A stretch of 64,000 bases of DNA, taken from NCBI RefSeq assembly GCF_047511655.1, contig NC_133395.1:72015910-72079909 (forward strand), read 5' to 3'. Each line of letters opens with the position of its first letter. Within the stretch, counting starts at the first letter, position 1. Under the pieces are notes generated by a model that did not search any database, had not been told where the DNA came from, and was given only the letters and a program-made list of their open reading frames with translations. This DNA comes from Castor canadensis (taxonomy: Eukaryota; Chordata; Mammalia; Rodentia; Castoridae). The position numbers and the translations under genes are program-made. Positions 10,236 to 22,114 of the stretch are shown in pieces.

Positions 10236-11750
10236 CATGAGAGAGATGACACTACTCAGAAGTCCACAGGCAAGGCAAATTTTACTTCTGCAGAAGGGTG
10301 CACACCAGGAAGTCAGGGAGGTAAGCGCACTGGGCCAGAAGCCCACTGGGGTTTTATGTGACACCATGCTGTCCCTCTCCTGCCCCTGGGTTGGGCAGGT
10401 TTGGACTCACAGTCTACTGGGTTGGCTAATTAGAAAGAGGCCAGGTTTGCAGGGGGCTTTGAGAACAAACAAGTTTCAGTGAAGCAATAGCTGTTTTTGG
10501 CTATCACCTCCAGAACCAGGGCATCTAGTAGAATTCTCGCCCTGTTGAGGATAACAGCTCTTTGCTCTTAATAGAAACTTTTATCAAATTAAGCAGAGTC
10601 CGTGAAGCAAGCATATGGGAAGCAAGTTAGTGAGACTAGCATTTGTAACAGTTGTGGTTACTGATTAAATCCTTTGACAGAAAAGGCCCAACCTAAATTG
10701 ATTCTCACAGATCTGAGTACTTCAGAGAAGGCATATTTCTTGATCATTTCATTCTTTCATTCACACACAATTTGTTCTGCACAAATTTAGTAAAATATCT
10801 GTTCTTAACACTATCCTACTTCCAACTCAGGTTTCTCTCACTTGACAGGCTTCCAATCAAATTTCATTGAATAAATTGTTAAAAATAAAATTTAATCTTT
10901 ATTTTCTTACCAGCATTCCTTAAGATTCTTAATGAATTGAAAGCAAAAGAATCAAAAGTACATGAAAAAATACAGGAGAAGACATGAGGTTAGCATGCTA
11001 TTTTACATACAGAATATTTGAAACCCCTTCTAATTAAAATGAGAAGAATGTGAAACCCTCAGGAAAATATTGTACATATCAAGCCCACATAAAACTTGCA
11101 TTGTGCCCTAAAGATACATCTCTCAAAATGTACTTTTTTAGTTGTCTGTAACATTAATTCCTTATTTAATGTATGCTTTTATTTTATGCATTGTTCAGAA
11201 TCCTAAATGTCATGTTTTGACTGGAAGGTCTAACTGGACAGGAATTGACTTCTAAGTATGTTTAATTACCTTCCATCAACATGCCCCCTCTCATCATTTA
11301 TTAAACAAATATTGATTGTGCTCTTTTATGAATCATTGTATTAAATGAGTTAGTCTAGTCAACAAGATGTCATTGAACACAATGGATAACACTGTTGAGT
11401 ATCAGATCTAGTTCTTGTTCTCAAGAAACTTTCTGAAACAAGCCTGGAAGGCATCTGCCTCAAAGCATTTGTGCTGTTTCCTCCTACTACACAGCTTTCA
11501 TTCAGTGACAATAGGGCTAGGTCCCTCACTTTCTCACACATTGCTCTTGCATCATCTACTCAGGGACACCTCCCTGACCACCCGACCTGATTTGTTCGGA
11601 TTTGCTGTGCTCCTCCCCTATTGCATTGGAATGAAGGGAAAGTTTGTTTTTTTTTTTAAATAAAGGAAATTCAAAGCAAGGGATCAAAACTGTCAACTCT
11701 GTAGATATTTCTATTGTCATTTTTCATGGCAATGGCAATAACTACTGAGT
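10236..11750. other. Intergenic, unassigned
   Basis: GC-richer sequence at about 10236-10520 (near GCAGAAGGGTGCACACC) looks somewhat like an old LTR in reverse, but I cannot delimit or name it. The rest is AT-rich with nothing recognised. Confidence 0.35.
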
Positions 11751-11762
11751 TATTGGCAATAA

Positions 11763-11955
11763 TGTCACCGATAGGTTTTGGTTCTTACTGCACCCTTAAG
11801 CTTCTATTTCCCAGGGTCACCATCCTGCCTTAAGTCTAGCTTGAATTCTCCTTCTGCCCCAACCTCCAGTCGGCATGAACCATGAGATCCTAACCAATCA
11901 GATCATGCTGAGTCTCACTGAGGGGTATTTAAGCCCCTGCCCCTCTCTCTCTCTG

Positions 11956-11999
<44 letters not shown>

Positions 12000-12091
12000 T
12001 GGGCTCTCTTCCTCTCCCACCCACCAATAAAGAATCTCTTGGCCAGATCACTCCTCTCCACGTGGTCACTTTGGGGCCTACATTTGCCTAC
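11763..12091 (+). mobile_element. Probable endogenous retroviral LTR fragment
   Basis: Its order is promoter-like: CCAATCAG at about 11894, a TATA-like GTATTTAAG at about 11926, a long CT tract at about 11943-11998, the poly(A) signal AATAAAG at about 12026, then a short U5-like end at CCTACA. The 5' edge is a guess. No target duplication was found, perhaps because a second LTR sits just beyond the right edge. Confidence 0.5.
11943..11998. repeat. (CT)n microsatellite in an LTR R-like region
   Basis: A CT run interrupted by a few G bases, lying between the TATA-like box and the AATAAA of the putative LTR. Confidence 0.9.
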
Positions 12092-12103
12092 AGAGAGGAA
12101 GAA

Positions 12104-12509
12104 TGTTGGGAACCAAAAGCCACAGTCTGACAAGTCACTGTGACTTAGTAGCATTCTGACAAGGTTGGAATCTGCAGGTGCACCATGTCTCTATCATGGT
12201 GGGAAGGAACCCTAAATGGTTTCCCTTGACTAAAAAGAAGTTTATACTTAGTCAAGGGCACTGGCAGTAAGAATGCAGGGTGGCAAAAACAGAAAGGTTG
12301 TTACTAGGTCAGAGTGGTTTTGATGTTTAAGTCTCTTCCTCTTTTGTATAAAGCTTGTTGAGAAAAATTAAAATTTTGCCAGTTGGTCACCAGCCTTCTG
12401 GTCATGTGTCTTGTCATTCCCTTCCTGAGTGAGTGAGTCCTTTCGTGTGTCTCATCTGTTCATTCCTTCCCTGAGCCCTTTCAGGTCAAGGACCTCTGTG
12501 ATCCTGGCA
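12104..12509 (+). mobile_element. Probable solo LTR, about 406 bp
   Basis: It starts TGTTGGGAACC and ends ATCCTGGCA, giving the TG...CA ends of an LTR. TATAAA is at 12347-12352, with an ATTAAA poly(A)-type signal 15 bp after it at 12367-12372. The flanks GAAGAA (left) and AAAGAA (right) match at 5 of 6 bases, a possible 6-bp target duplication. No internal retroviral genes are present, so this would be a solo LTR. The family is not identified. Confidence 0.55.
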
Positions 12510-14389
12510 AAAGAAGAGGAACCAGGCACTAAAATAATCAATGATTTGGCAAGAGAGACAACTCTTGCCAAAGCATGAGAGACAACTCAATAAGGAGGAG
12601 CAGTTGGTGGTGGAATCTGAAGGCATGTGCTTCACAGTTGTTGGATGTTTGTGGAGAAGAATTATGTACAGGAGACAACGTACAAGAAAGACACTTCCTA
12701 GAGATGTCAGATTTCACAAATAAAAATGTAGAAGACCACATTATATTTGAATTTCAGGTAACATTTTAGTTTAAGTATGACCCAGGTAATATTTGCAGTA
12801 AAAGTTCATATTTACTTTGAACTTAAAATTTAACTGGGTGCCCTGTATCTTATCTGGCAGTAACACTGCAGATTCTGTAATATATGAGATGTGAGAGGTG
12901 GTTACAGACGAAGTGGAATCCTCAAGGAAGTAAGGGCAGTGTTCACAGTAAGTTACAAAGCAGTGGTTAGTAAACTTCAGCTCCAATCATTTATTTATTC
13001 AATCCTTAAATTCCTCAGCTTTAAATGGGGTAAAATAAAGTAACATAAATATCTAGCACAAAGCATGCACTCAATAATTTGTGGTTGTACTTTATGGAGA
13101 AGAGACATCCACAAGGATCCAGGATACATGAAAACAGAGATAGTAAGAAGACACCAAAGTTAAAATCTTCACTCAGCTCACCCAAACACAAGTGATAAAG
13201 CTGCCATCCATCTTTTTTATATGCAACCAAACCTTCCAAAGGTCCTCAAAGTGAATTCTTCTTCTCCTAACTTGTGGCAGTTCATGCTACTACATTTTTC
13301 TGGGGCCAACTTATAATTAAGTCTTTACAGAATCAGAAGCAAGACCCTTCTCTAGGTGGATCTGATTTTGTTTGTTCTGTTTTGTTTCTTAAGAGAAGTG
13401 ATCAAGCAGAAACATCAAGCTCTGAAGCAACCAATTAAAGGAAGAGGGTGACAGTACTTCCCCTTTATTCTCTACTGAAAACAACATTTTTTAAAATGCC
13501 ACTTTGGCTTCACCCTTATATTATTTTGCTTTCTTCTTATTCTTTTTCTTCTTTTTTTGTATGTCTGAGCAGATTTGAACTCCTCTTTTCAGAGTTAACC
13601 CAGAAAACTTTGCTGACTCATGCCCTCTATTTCAAAGAAGGTGTTCTGACTTTTTTTTTTTTATGATTTATTCTCTAATTGGCAGTGATAGTATTCAGTC
13701 AGGATCCCATTCCTTCATTTCAGGTAACAGTGATGATAGCTCTTTCTCTCCACTTTAGAATCAATATTAAGTAGTAAGCAGGAAAAAAAATGGCCAGAGC
13801 TTTCTCACAGGAACTTTACACAAAAACACATTTAATTTGTAGTAATAGTATGAACTTATCTTTCTGAAGTAAGTGATGTAAATCTCAATGCAGACAAATT
13901 GAAAACAATATTATAAAACTCCCAGAGGGCAGAAACATAAAAATGATCATAGTAGTTTGAAGCAGAAGACATATTCTGTTCACCACCCTATACCACCAGA
14001 GTGGTAGAGTGCTTTTCCCACATTTCTCTATAATTAGTGGAACCCTAGAATCTTTTGACTGGGTTCTGCCTAATGGAATATAGTCCACAATAAACAGTGA
14101 CACATATCATTTCTACATCTGTCCCATAAAAATCTCCTCTGTGCTCCTCCACACTATGCTTATTATCCAGTTTAATGCAGAGAATCCAGTGGAGGACTCT
14201 AGAGGTACAGAGGACTCTGGAGGCACGAGGAAGGAAGATGTGTCTTAGCCTGGGTTGCCCTCAAAAAGCAGAGCAGGTAATTTATTGAGGATATGTTCCC
14301 AGGGATCCACAGTGAAGGACTTTGGAAAGTGAAACAGGGGAGCAAGTAGAGTTATTGCAAGGGCTTGTTATCAAGGTTTCCTCTGTGAG
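12510..14389. other. Intergenic with an unnamed ancient repeat
   Basis: At about 12765-12870 the motif TTTAACTGGGTGCCCTGTAT followed by CTTATCTGGCA matches an old interspersed repeat. A related copy is at 40205-40385. A short L2/MIR-like 3' end (GCATGCACTCAATAA) lies at about 13060-13080. The remainder is unassigned. Confidence 0.4.
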
Positions 14390-14401
14390 CAACTTGGACT
14401 T

Positions 14402-15103
14402 TTTTTTTTTAAAACAATTGCAGCTTTTTATTTTTTTTTCCTTTGCATTTTATTTTTTTATTTCTTTTATTCATATGTCCATACAATGTTTGGGTCATTT
14501 CTCCCCCCTTCCCTCCACCTCCTTCCTCTCTCCCCCCTCCTCCCCTCGCTACCAGGCAGAAACTATTTTGCCCTTGTCTCTGATTTTGTTGAAGAGAGAG
14601 TATAAGCAATAATAGGAAGGACCAAGGGTTTTTGCTAGTTGAGATAAGGATAGCTATACAGGGAGTTGACTTGCATTGCTTTCCTGTTCATGTGTGTTAC
14701 CTTCTAAATTAATTCTTCTCAAACTAATCTTTTCTCTTGTTCCTGGTCCCCTTCTCCTATTGGCCTCTGTCGCTTTAAAGTTTCTGCATTAGTTCCTTTT
14801 CGTTAAGGACATCAAACACTATCTTATTTTGGGGGTTTTCTTGCCTATCCTCGTACCTCCCTTGTGTGCTCTCACCTCATCATGTGATCAAAGTCCAATC
14901 TCCTTGTTGTGTTTGCCCTTGATCTAAAGTCTGCATATGAAGGAGAACATATGATTTTTGGTCTTCTGGACCTGGTTAACCTTGCTCAAGATGATGTTCT
15001 CCAGTTCCATCCATTTACCTGCAAATGATAAGATTTCATTCTTCATGGCTGAGTAGTATTCCATTGTGTATAAATACCACATTTTCTTAATCCATTCATC
15101 AAT
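14402..15103 (-). mobile_element. LINE-1 3' end, minus orientation, with two A-rich tails
   Basis: It reads as the complement of the young L1 3' end: poly(T), then TTATTCATATGTCCATACA, a C-rich tract at about 14500-14550, and the ORF2 C-terminus near 14924-15103. The TSD CAACTTGGACTT is at 14390-14401 and 15104-15115. On its own strand about 35-50 nt of extra sequence (containing GCAAAGG and GCTGCAATTG) separate the L1's first A-rich stretch from the final poly(A) at the target site. Confidence 0.88.
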
Positions 15104-15479
15104 CAACTTGGACTTCTTAACAAAACATTTGTGTTTTAATTTTACACTGAGCCCTACAAATTAAGGACCCAGTGCTATTCCATACATGTCTACTTATTAT
15201 CCATTATACCAATGATAGATATTGTGGGAGTTTTTCCCCAAATTTTGGCTATTAATAATAATATTGCTAAGAACATTCTTATACATATTTTTGAGTGGGA
15301 TTTAAATTTTCTATTTGCATATATTTAAGAATGGAGTTTCTGGTTAATAAGCTAGACATATACAGTATTTAGTTTCAGTGCATATTGACAAGAGTTTTTG
15401 AAAATATGTGTGTCAATTTAAACTAACCTATACAGAACAAAAAGAAAGCATATCACATACTCCCCCAACAAGACTGTTT

Positions 15480-17330
15480 TTTACTGTGGTAAGGTATATA
15501 TAACACAAAATTTATTTTGGCCATTTTAAGTATACAGTAGAGCAGCATTAAGTACACTCATGTTGTTGTACAACCATCACCACTATCCATCTCCAAGGCT
15601 TTTTTAGCCCGAACTAAGACTCTTTTAACACTTGAACAACAACACCCCATGCTGGTAGCCCCCAGAACTGGTAAGTGCCATTCTACATTCTGTTCTCTAT
15701 GAATTTGCCTATTCTAGGTACCGCATGTGTACTTTTGTGTCTGATTTATTTCACTTAACATAATGTCTTCAAAATTCATCCATGTATCAGAATTTCATTT
15801 TTAAGACTGAATAATATTCCACTCCATGGATAGTTCATGATTTGTTTTTTCATTTCTCTGCCAATGGACATTTGTGTTTTTCCTGCTTTTTGTCGATTGT
15901 AAATAATGTTGCTATGAACACAATGAACAAATATCTATCCAGGTTGTGGCTGTCAACTATTTTGTGTAAATAACAAGAAGTTGAATTGCTGGATCATGTG
16001 GTAATTCTTCATTCATAGCTGTTTTTCATGTAGAATACACCATTTTACATTCTCACCAGCGATATATGCAAGAGTTCCAATTTCTCCACATTATCACCAG
16101 CCACAAGTCATTCTGGTAGAGTTGTAGAGGAATCTCATGGTTTTAACTTCCCTAATGATTAGTGGTGTTGAACATTTTGTCAAGTGCTTATTAGTGATCT
16201 GGATCTTTATAAGTGCTTATTCATGTCTTTTTGCCAATTTGTTATTGGATTGTCTTTTCTTGTTGATTTGTTCATTTTCCAAACGTATGTATTGTAAATG
16301 TGTCTTTCCTGTATGTGGTTTGGCTTTGAACTTTCTTAATGGTCCCTTTGGTGAACAAAAGTTCTTAATTATAATGTAGTCCAGCTTGAACTACTTTTAA
16401 AAGCCTTTGCCTACTCTAAAGTAATGAAGATGTTTTCCTACAGTTTTTTTTAAAGCTTTATTGTTTAGCGCTCACATTTAGATTTTAAATACACTGGGGC
16501 TGATCTTTTTGCAGGGTATATTGCATGATGGATCAAATCACAATTTTCTGTGGTATCTATACACAATGGATTTTTATGCAGCCATGAAGAAGAACGAAAT
16601 GTTATCATTCACTGGTAAATGATGGAATTGGAGAACATCATTCTGAGTGAGGTTAGCCTGGCCCAAAAGACCAAAAATCGTATGTTCTCCCTCATATGTG
16701 GACATTAGATCAAGGGCAAACACAACAATGGGATTGGACTTTGAGCACATAATAAAAGCAAGAGCACACAAGGGAGGGGTGAGGATAGGTAAGACACCTA
16801 AAAAACTAGCTAGAATTTGTTGCCCTTAACGCAGAGAAACTAAAGCAGATACCTTAAAAGCAACTGAGGCCAATAGGAAAAGGGGACTAGGAACTAGAGA
16901 AAAGGTTAGATCAAAAAGAATTAACCTAGAAGGTAATACACACGCACAGGAGATCAATGTGAGTCAATGCCCTGTATAGCTATACTTATCTCAACCAGCA
17001 AAAACCCTTGTTCCTTCCTATTATGGCTTATACTCTCTCTACAACAAAATTAGAAATAAGGGCAAAATAGTTTCTGCTGGGTACTGAGGGGGTGGGGGGA
17101 AGAGGGAGGGGGCGGAGTGGGTGGTAAGGGAGGGGGTGGGGGCAGGGGGCAGAAATGACCCAAGCCTTGTATGCACATATGAATAATAAAATTAAAAAAA
17201 AAAACAAATCACAATTTTCCCACATAGATATCCAGCAGTATTTATTAAAAAGACTTTCCTTCATTATATTTTAGGGTCACTTTATTATAAATCAGGTAAC
17301 CATGCATATTTGTATTTGTCCTCCTCCACC
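15480..17330 (-). mobile_element. Ancient L1 (L1M-type), minus, split by a young L1
   Basis: T-rich text of an old L1 3' half in reverse: phrases such as CAACCATCACCACTATCCAT, ATTCATCCATGTATCAG and AATATTCCACTCCATGG. It is interrupted at 16549 by a young L1 and continues after 17219 (CCCACATAGATATCCAGCAG). It is heavily decayed with no usable frame. The edges are approximate. Confidence 0.65.
16549..17204 (+). mobile_element. Young LINE-1 3' end nested in an old L1
   Basis: It begins TGTGGTATCTATACACAATG in the ORF2 C-terminus. It carries the lineage 3' UTR with a G-rich tract (about 17085-17150) and ends ATGCACATATGAATAATAA plus poly(A). A perfect 15-bp TSD CAAATCACAATTTTC is at 16534-16548 and 17205-17219. 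One base is lost in the ORF2 remnant near 16620 (AAATGATGG instead of AAATGGATGG), which breaks the frame. Confidence 0.93.
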
Positions 17331-18629
17331 AGTCTACTTGCATAGATACCACGCTATCCTGATTTCTGTGCCATTACCACAGGTCTTGACTTCTGACAGT
17401 TTGACTCTTTGTCCTTCTTTTGCCAGTATTTGCCACCTGCATCTCCATATAAATATCAGAATCAGCTTGAGGGTTTTGCAAAAATCTTGGCTAAGGTTCT
17501 GTTTAGGACTGCTAGTGGCAGGCATTTAAGTACATATTTGAACATTGTGGATTTCACCTTGTTGGTCTTTGAAGTCAGAAAATATAAATTGCTCCACTTT
17601 GAACATTACAAATCTGTCACCTATTTTACTCAGGCCATATAGATGCAGCTGAAATTTCAAAAGTGAAAAAGCACTTCTTTTCTGCATGATTTAACTGTGA
17701 TATATTTTAACACATCTTCAATTGCCCTTGCTACTCTCTTGAAAGGTAATATGTTAAAACTGCAAACACTCACTCATGGTTGTTAGAAAGGAAATTTTAT
17801 TTTAAGTGCAATAGCATCAAAAAACAATTGCAACTTTTAAAACACAAAATGTGATTAAGCATTCTATATATTTTTTTACAGGACAGGGTATTTATTCCTT
17901 TGGGGATATGTGATTCTTGTCAGAAATATTGCTATCATATCAATGTTTGAAAACTGACTTCTCTATGGCCTCTGAGGTAGACTTTGAACACAGGAGATCC
18001 CACAATGGAGCAAAACAAAACAAAGCAAATTAGTCATCCAGGCAGAAGCAGGAGGAGACTTGTTTCCAAGAAGGTGAAATTAATACCTTATGTCAGCTTG
18101 CACATACTGAAATGACATTTACCTCTATAGAAGAGAATTTGAAGGTACATTAACAATATAAATACTAAAAACTAAGCCAAAAAGGCAATTATCAAGAACA
18201 AGGATCATAAAAGGTCCATGCAATGAAAGTGTAATATGTAAGAAAAGAAATGTTACAGTATCATGTCATGTGACTCAACTGTGACTAATATTCACATAAT
18301 CAAAATAATGTGAACGTCATATATTTATCTAAGCAGAAATTATTAAATGAATGCCCTGGGTTGATGAGAAAAGTGTATATGAGCGTGAGAGGCAGATAGA
18401 GTAAGAGGGTGAGACCTCTTCTCTACAGTAGGAAATCAAGAGCTGACTTTTCAAAATCAAAATTATGTTGTTAAGAAATATATAGTTGATACCAATGAGT
18501 ATGAGTGCACACACAGATAGACATACACTAAAAGAGTTGAAAGTATCTTCTCTGGGGAGCAAAAGTAAACCGGTGGGGAAGAGACGAGAACCATTTTCAT
18601 AACAAGCCTTGTGGAACCTTCATAACACA

Positions 18630-18630
<1 letters not shown>
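17331..18630. other. Intergenic, nothing recognised
   Basis: AT-rich unique-looking sequence. Short frames here show no family resemblance. Confidence 0.5.

Positions 18631-18664
<34 letters not shown>
18631..18664. repeat. (CT)n microsatellite
   Basis: TC/CT run of about 34 bp with one G interruption. Confidence 0.9.
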
Positions 18665-19639
18665 CTGTGTACTTTTATAAAACTAAACAGTAAGTAAAAG
18701 ATTAAAGATTAGTTCAAAGCGAACCCAATACCTATACTAGCTGCCACACAGAGTAAAGTTTTCATTTCAATAAGAATTTTAATACAGGATTTTTAGAGAC
18801 ACACATTTAATCAGATAGGTCAGGAAAGGTTTGAGACAATAACACCTAGAATGAGACTGAAGCAGTGAAATCAGCTAAAAAGTGAAGAGAGTGTGTTTTA
18901 GGGTTAACTTGGACAAAAAAATTGTGTGGTTCTGAACAGGAAAGTTGCTAAGCTGATGCTAAAAGTTTTGTGGCTTCCAAGAGCAGAACACATAGAGGAG
19001 AAAGGCAGGAGAGAATTTTGACAGGCTAATGAAGAGCTGGTGTTGGACAGTTCTTCCAGATTTTAACAGAAATGTTTTAGTTTACATCTGGGTTTCCTCT
19101 TGTTATCTCAAACACTAATGTAACAGGAGTCAGCTAGTTCTTCCTAACTGGAACATTCTACAGCTCTAAAACCAGAGCAGTTTTCCCACAGACGTCACCT
19201 GGAATTTTGTAGTAGAAAAATCCCTGCCAGGAGTCAGAAAAGGCTCTACCCTGGTCCAGGCTTTGCTTCTGCCTCTGTGTTTGACTTTGACCTGGTCTCT
19301 TTCTCCAGGCCTAAAAGGACACCTCTGCAAAATGAAAGGTGGCTCTAGAGAACCTCTAAGTGCTGTTCAAGTTCAAGTCCCAATACAATCCTTTTGCCAC
19401 TCTTCTTTGTGCTTTTACCACAAAGGAAGAATAAGATAGTCTTCCTTTAAAATTTTCACACTTTTGTGTGAAACCCCTCCTTTGGCCTTGATTTTAAACA
19501 ATTGTTCAATTTCCCAAATTGTCAGATGCTTCTACAAAATGGAATAACCTACCATCACAGTTGGTTTAGCAAATGGAATGAGCAGGGGCCTGAGATTAGG
19601 GGTCATCCATTATCACTTTAGTAGTTTTAGGTCGATTTC
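18665..19639. other. Intergenic, nothing recognised
   Basis: Mixed-composition sequence with no repeat or gene that I can support. Confidence 0.45.
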
Positions 19640-20220
19640 TTGCAATATATCAAAAATATAGTTTGACAAACATGACCAGATACAAATTCATAGGTAGAAC
19701 ATGTTTGTAATAGTGGAACTACAGTATGGAACCCCAGGAAGGAGGAAAAAGGAAAAGAGAACGATGGAGCATCAATAATATCGTAAAGCATAACATCTGT
19801 GAAGGCAGAAGACATAACACCATGTATTGAAAGCTGTCAAAAAGGAAGGGTGAGAGGAGGGGTAAGGGAGAGTAATGGAAGGGGTGGAATGGAGCAAACT
19901 AAAGTATAATCATAGTGGGGCTACACTGAGAAACCCCTTTGAACACTGACTTAGAAGTTAATAGTGAAAGACAAGACTGTAAAATTGGTTCAGCTTTGGG
20001 GGGATGTGTTGGAGAGGGAAGGGTGAATGAAGGAGATTAATGTGAAGGAATGTGGTTACTGGACTTCATACACTTATATGAAATAACCTCTTGCAATTGC
20101 TTGAAGAGGACTAGGGAGGGGCTGAGAGGAGAGATGGGGGCGGTGATCTAAGCAACGTACAATATAAACCTATTTAGAATTGTCACAATGAATCTCCCTA
20201 TACAACGAATATAGCCTAAT
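19640..20220 (+). mobile_element. Older rodent L1 3' end
   Basis: A purine-rich 3' UTR-like text (AGGGAGAGTAATGGAAGGGG) leads into an end like CACAATGAATCTCCCTATAC and GCCTAATAA. The same end form occurs at 30145-30190, 50275-50315 and 54545-54580. This is an older subfamily than the ATGCACATATGAATAATAA copies. The left edge is approximate. Confidence 0.6.
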
Positions 20221-20467
20221 AACTTTTTTTTTGTAGTACTAGGATTTAAACTCAGGGCCTACACCATGAGCCACTCCACCAGTCTTTTTTTGTGAAGGGT
20301 TTTTTTGAGATAGGGTCTCATGAACTATTTGCCCAGGCTGGCTTTGAACCTTGAACCTCCTGATTTCTGCCTCCTGAATTGTTAGGATTACAGGAATGAG
20401 CCACTGGCACTGGGCTAAAAAATTTTAAAAAGTAAAATAAAATAGAGCTCAGGTGAGCTAAAATAAT
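20221..20467 (-). repeat. Composite B1+tRNA SINE insertion with extra 5' sequence
   Basis: In reverse: poly(T), then a tRNA-like part (AACTCAGGGCCTACACC, GAGCCACTCCACCAG), a linker, then B1-like text ending GAGCCACTGGCACTGGGC at about 20416. An exact 12-bp TSD ATATAGCCTAAT lies at 20209-20220 and 20468-20479. About 50 nt of AT-rich sequence sit between the SINE head and the right TSD copy, so the inserted RNA began upstream of the usual SINE 5' end, or another event intervened. Confidence 0.75.
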
Positions 20468-20479
20468 ATATAGCCTAAT

Positions 20480-21766
20480 GTCTGTCTTTTAGAAATTTTA
20501 ATTACCACATAAGCTTTAAACTTGATAACAAGTTTTAAAACATTATGCTTTTATTATGATCATAGCAGCTCATGAAACTCACCAATCACTTGATGACTTT
20601 TCTGATTTCCATGTATCTTCTGCATCTGATTTAATCACATCTTTCTCTTATTATTATCATCGATCTGCATTCTGAAAGACATCTGATTCTCAGTGTTATG
20701 AAACTTGGCTTAATATAGATACATCTTTGTTCATTCACCTAGTCAGTCAATTGAATAGGAGAGGGCCATACACTCACCTGCCAGTTATTGAGTCGTGTAC
20801 TAGACACTGAAAACAGAGATCAGAGTAAGTTTCATTTAGCTATAATAAAAGAACCTTCGCTGATATCATTATTAATATTTAAGGCCTGTAAATTTTTACT
20901 CTAGGCATTCCAATCAAAATACAAAAGGACAAGAAGAAAGGAATGTAGAATTGGTGTCCTTTGTCAGAATTATAACATGTGAGCTAGGACTAAGTACCTG
21001 ACTTTACTCTGTCTCCTCACTTGTGACACTGCAAGTCCCTGACTAAATCTAAATACTGCTTGTGTTAATGGCTAATGAAAATCAAGGAATAACCTCCTCC
21101 AAATTACTTTTGCTTCTTTTTCTACAATAGTAAGGTAGAAATTATTCTACTTTTTAAAAATAAGATAACAGATGTTCATTATAGAAAATGGGAAGCAGAG
21201 ATAAGTCTATGTTTATATTTTAACCTACAGAATTGCTAATGATTCAGGTTAGCTTGAGCACTGTATTTGCATATGTATGTAATGATCCAGAATTTCAGTA
21301 CCTTCATATTAATGCTAACAGGATAATATCTTGTGTCCTGACTGGCTCATTGAGCTGACAGTCTCCCTAGGGCAATGCAACATGACTCTTAGGGAAAAAC
21401 CTCATTTCCAGGTCTTCTAGAGTCTCACTGAATGAAACACAAAGGTATGGCTTTATTCAAGCTAAAAATGACCCTGGGCTGGACTCTCAAACTGCAGGGT
21501 TGAACAAAATTGGCACACCTGTTAAGTTTAAACACCTTAAGCTTTGCTGCCCTAGTCTTTCATCATTTGTTAATTCCAGTGGAGTCAAGGTACAGCTGAC
21601 CAGTTATGCAGCAGAGCTAGCATGAATAGCCAAAAGGTATAAATAATTCAGGGGACACCTTTAATCATTTGCTTTACCCTCTCCTTAAATTAGCAACATT
21701 TAAATCATTTTTGTTCACTTTCCCACCCCCTGACATGCAGCTGGTTGGAGCAAACAGTGAGCAGGT
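20480..21766. other. Intergenic, nothing firmly recognised
   Basis: A faint L2-like stretch may lie near 20770-20830 (CAGTTATTGAGTCGTGTACT). The rest is unassigned. Confidence 0.4.
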
Positions 21767-21781
21767 AAATTCTAAGGCTTT

Positions 21782-22099
21782 CAATAGGAAAAGGGGACCA
21801 GGAACTAGTGAAAAGGTTAGATCAAAAAGAACCTAGAAGGCAACACACATGTACAGGAAATTAATGTGATCAACTCCCTGTATAGCTATCCTTATCTCAA
21901 CCAGGAACACTTGTTCCTTCCTATTATTGCCTATACTCTCTCTTCAACAAAATTAGAGATAAGGGCAAAATAGTTTATGCTGGGTGTTGAGGGGGTAGGG
22001 GGGAGAGGGAGGGGGCGGAGTGGGTGGGAGCAGGGGGGAGAAATGACCCAAGCCTTGTATGCACATATGAATAATAAAAGAAAAAAAAAAGAGAAAAAA
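21782..22099 (+). mobile_element. Young LINE-1, 3' UTR only
   Basis: Only the last 318 bp of the L1 3' UTR were inserted. A G-rich tract is at about 21987-22038, then ATGCACATATGAATAATAA and an A-rich tail. The 15-bp TSD AAATTCTAAGGCTTT is at 21767-21781 and 22100-22114. No ORF2 sequence is present. Confidence 0.93.
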
Positions 22100-22114
22100 A
22101 AATTCTAAGGCTTT

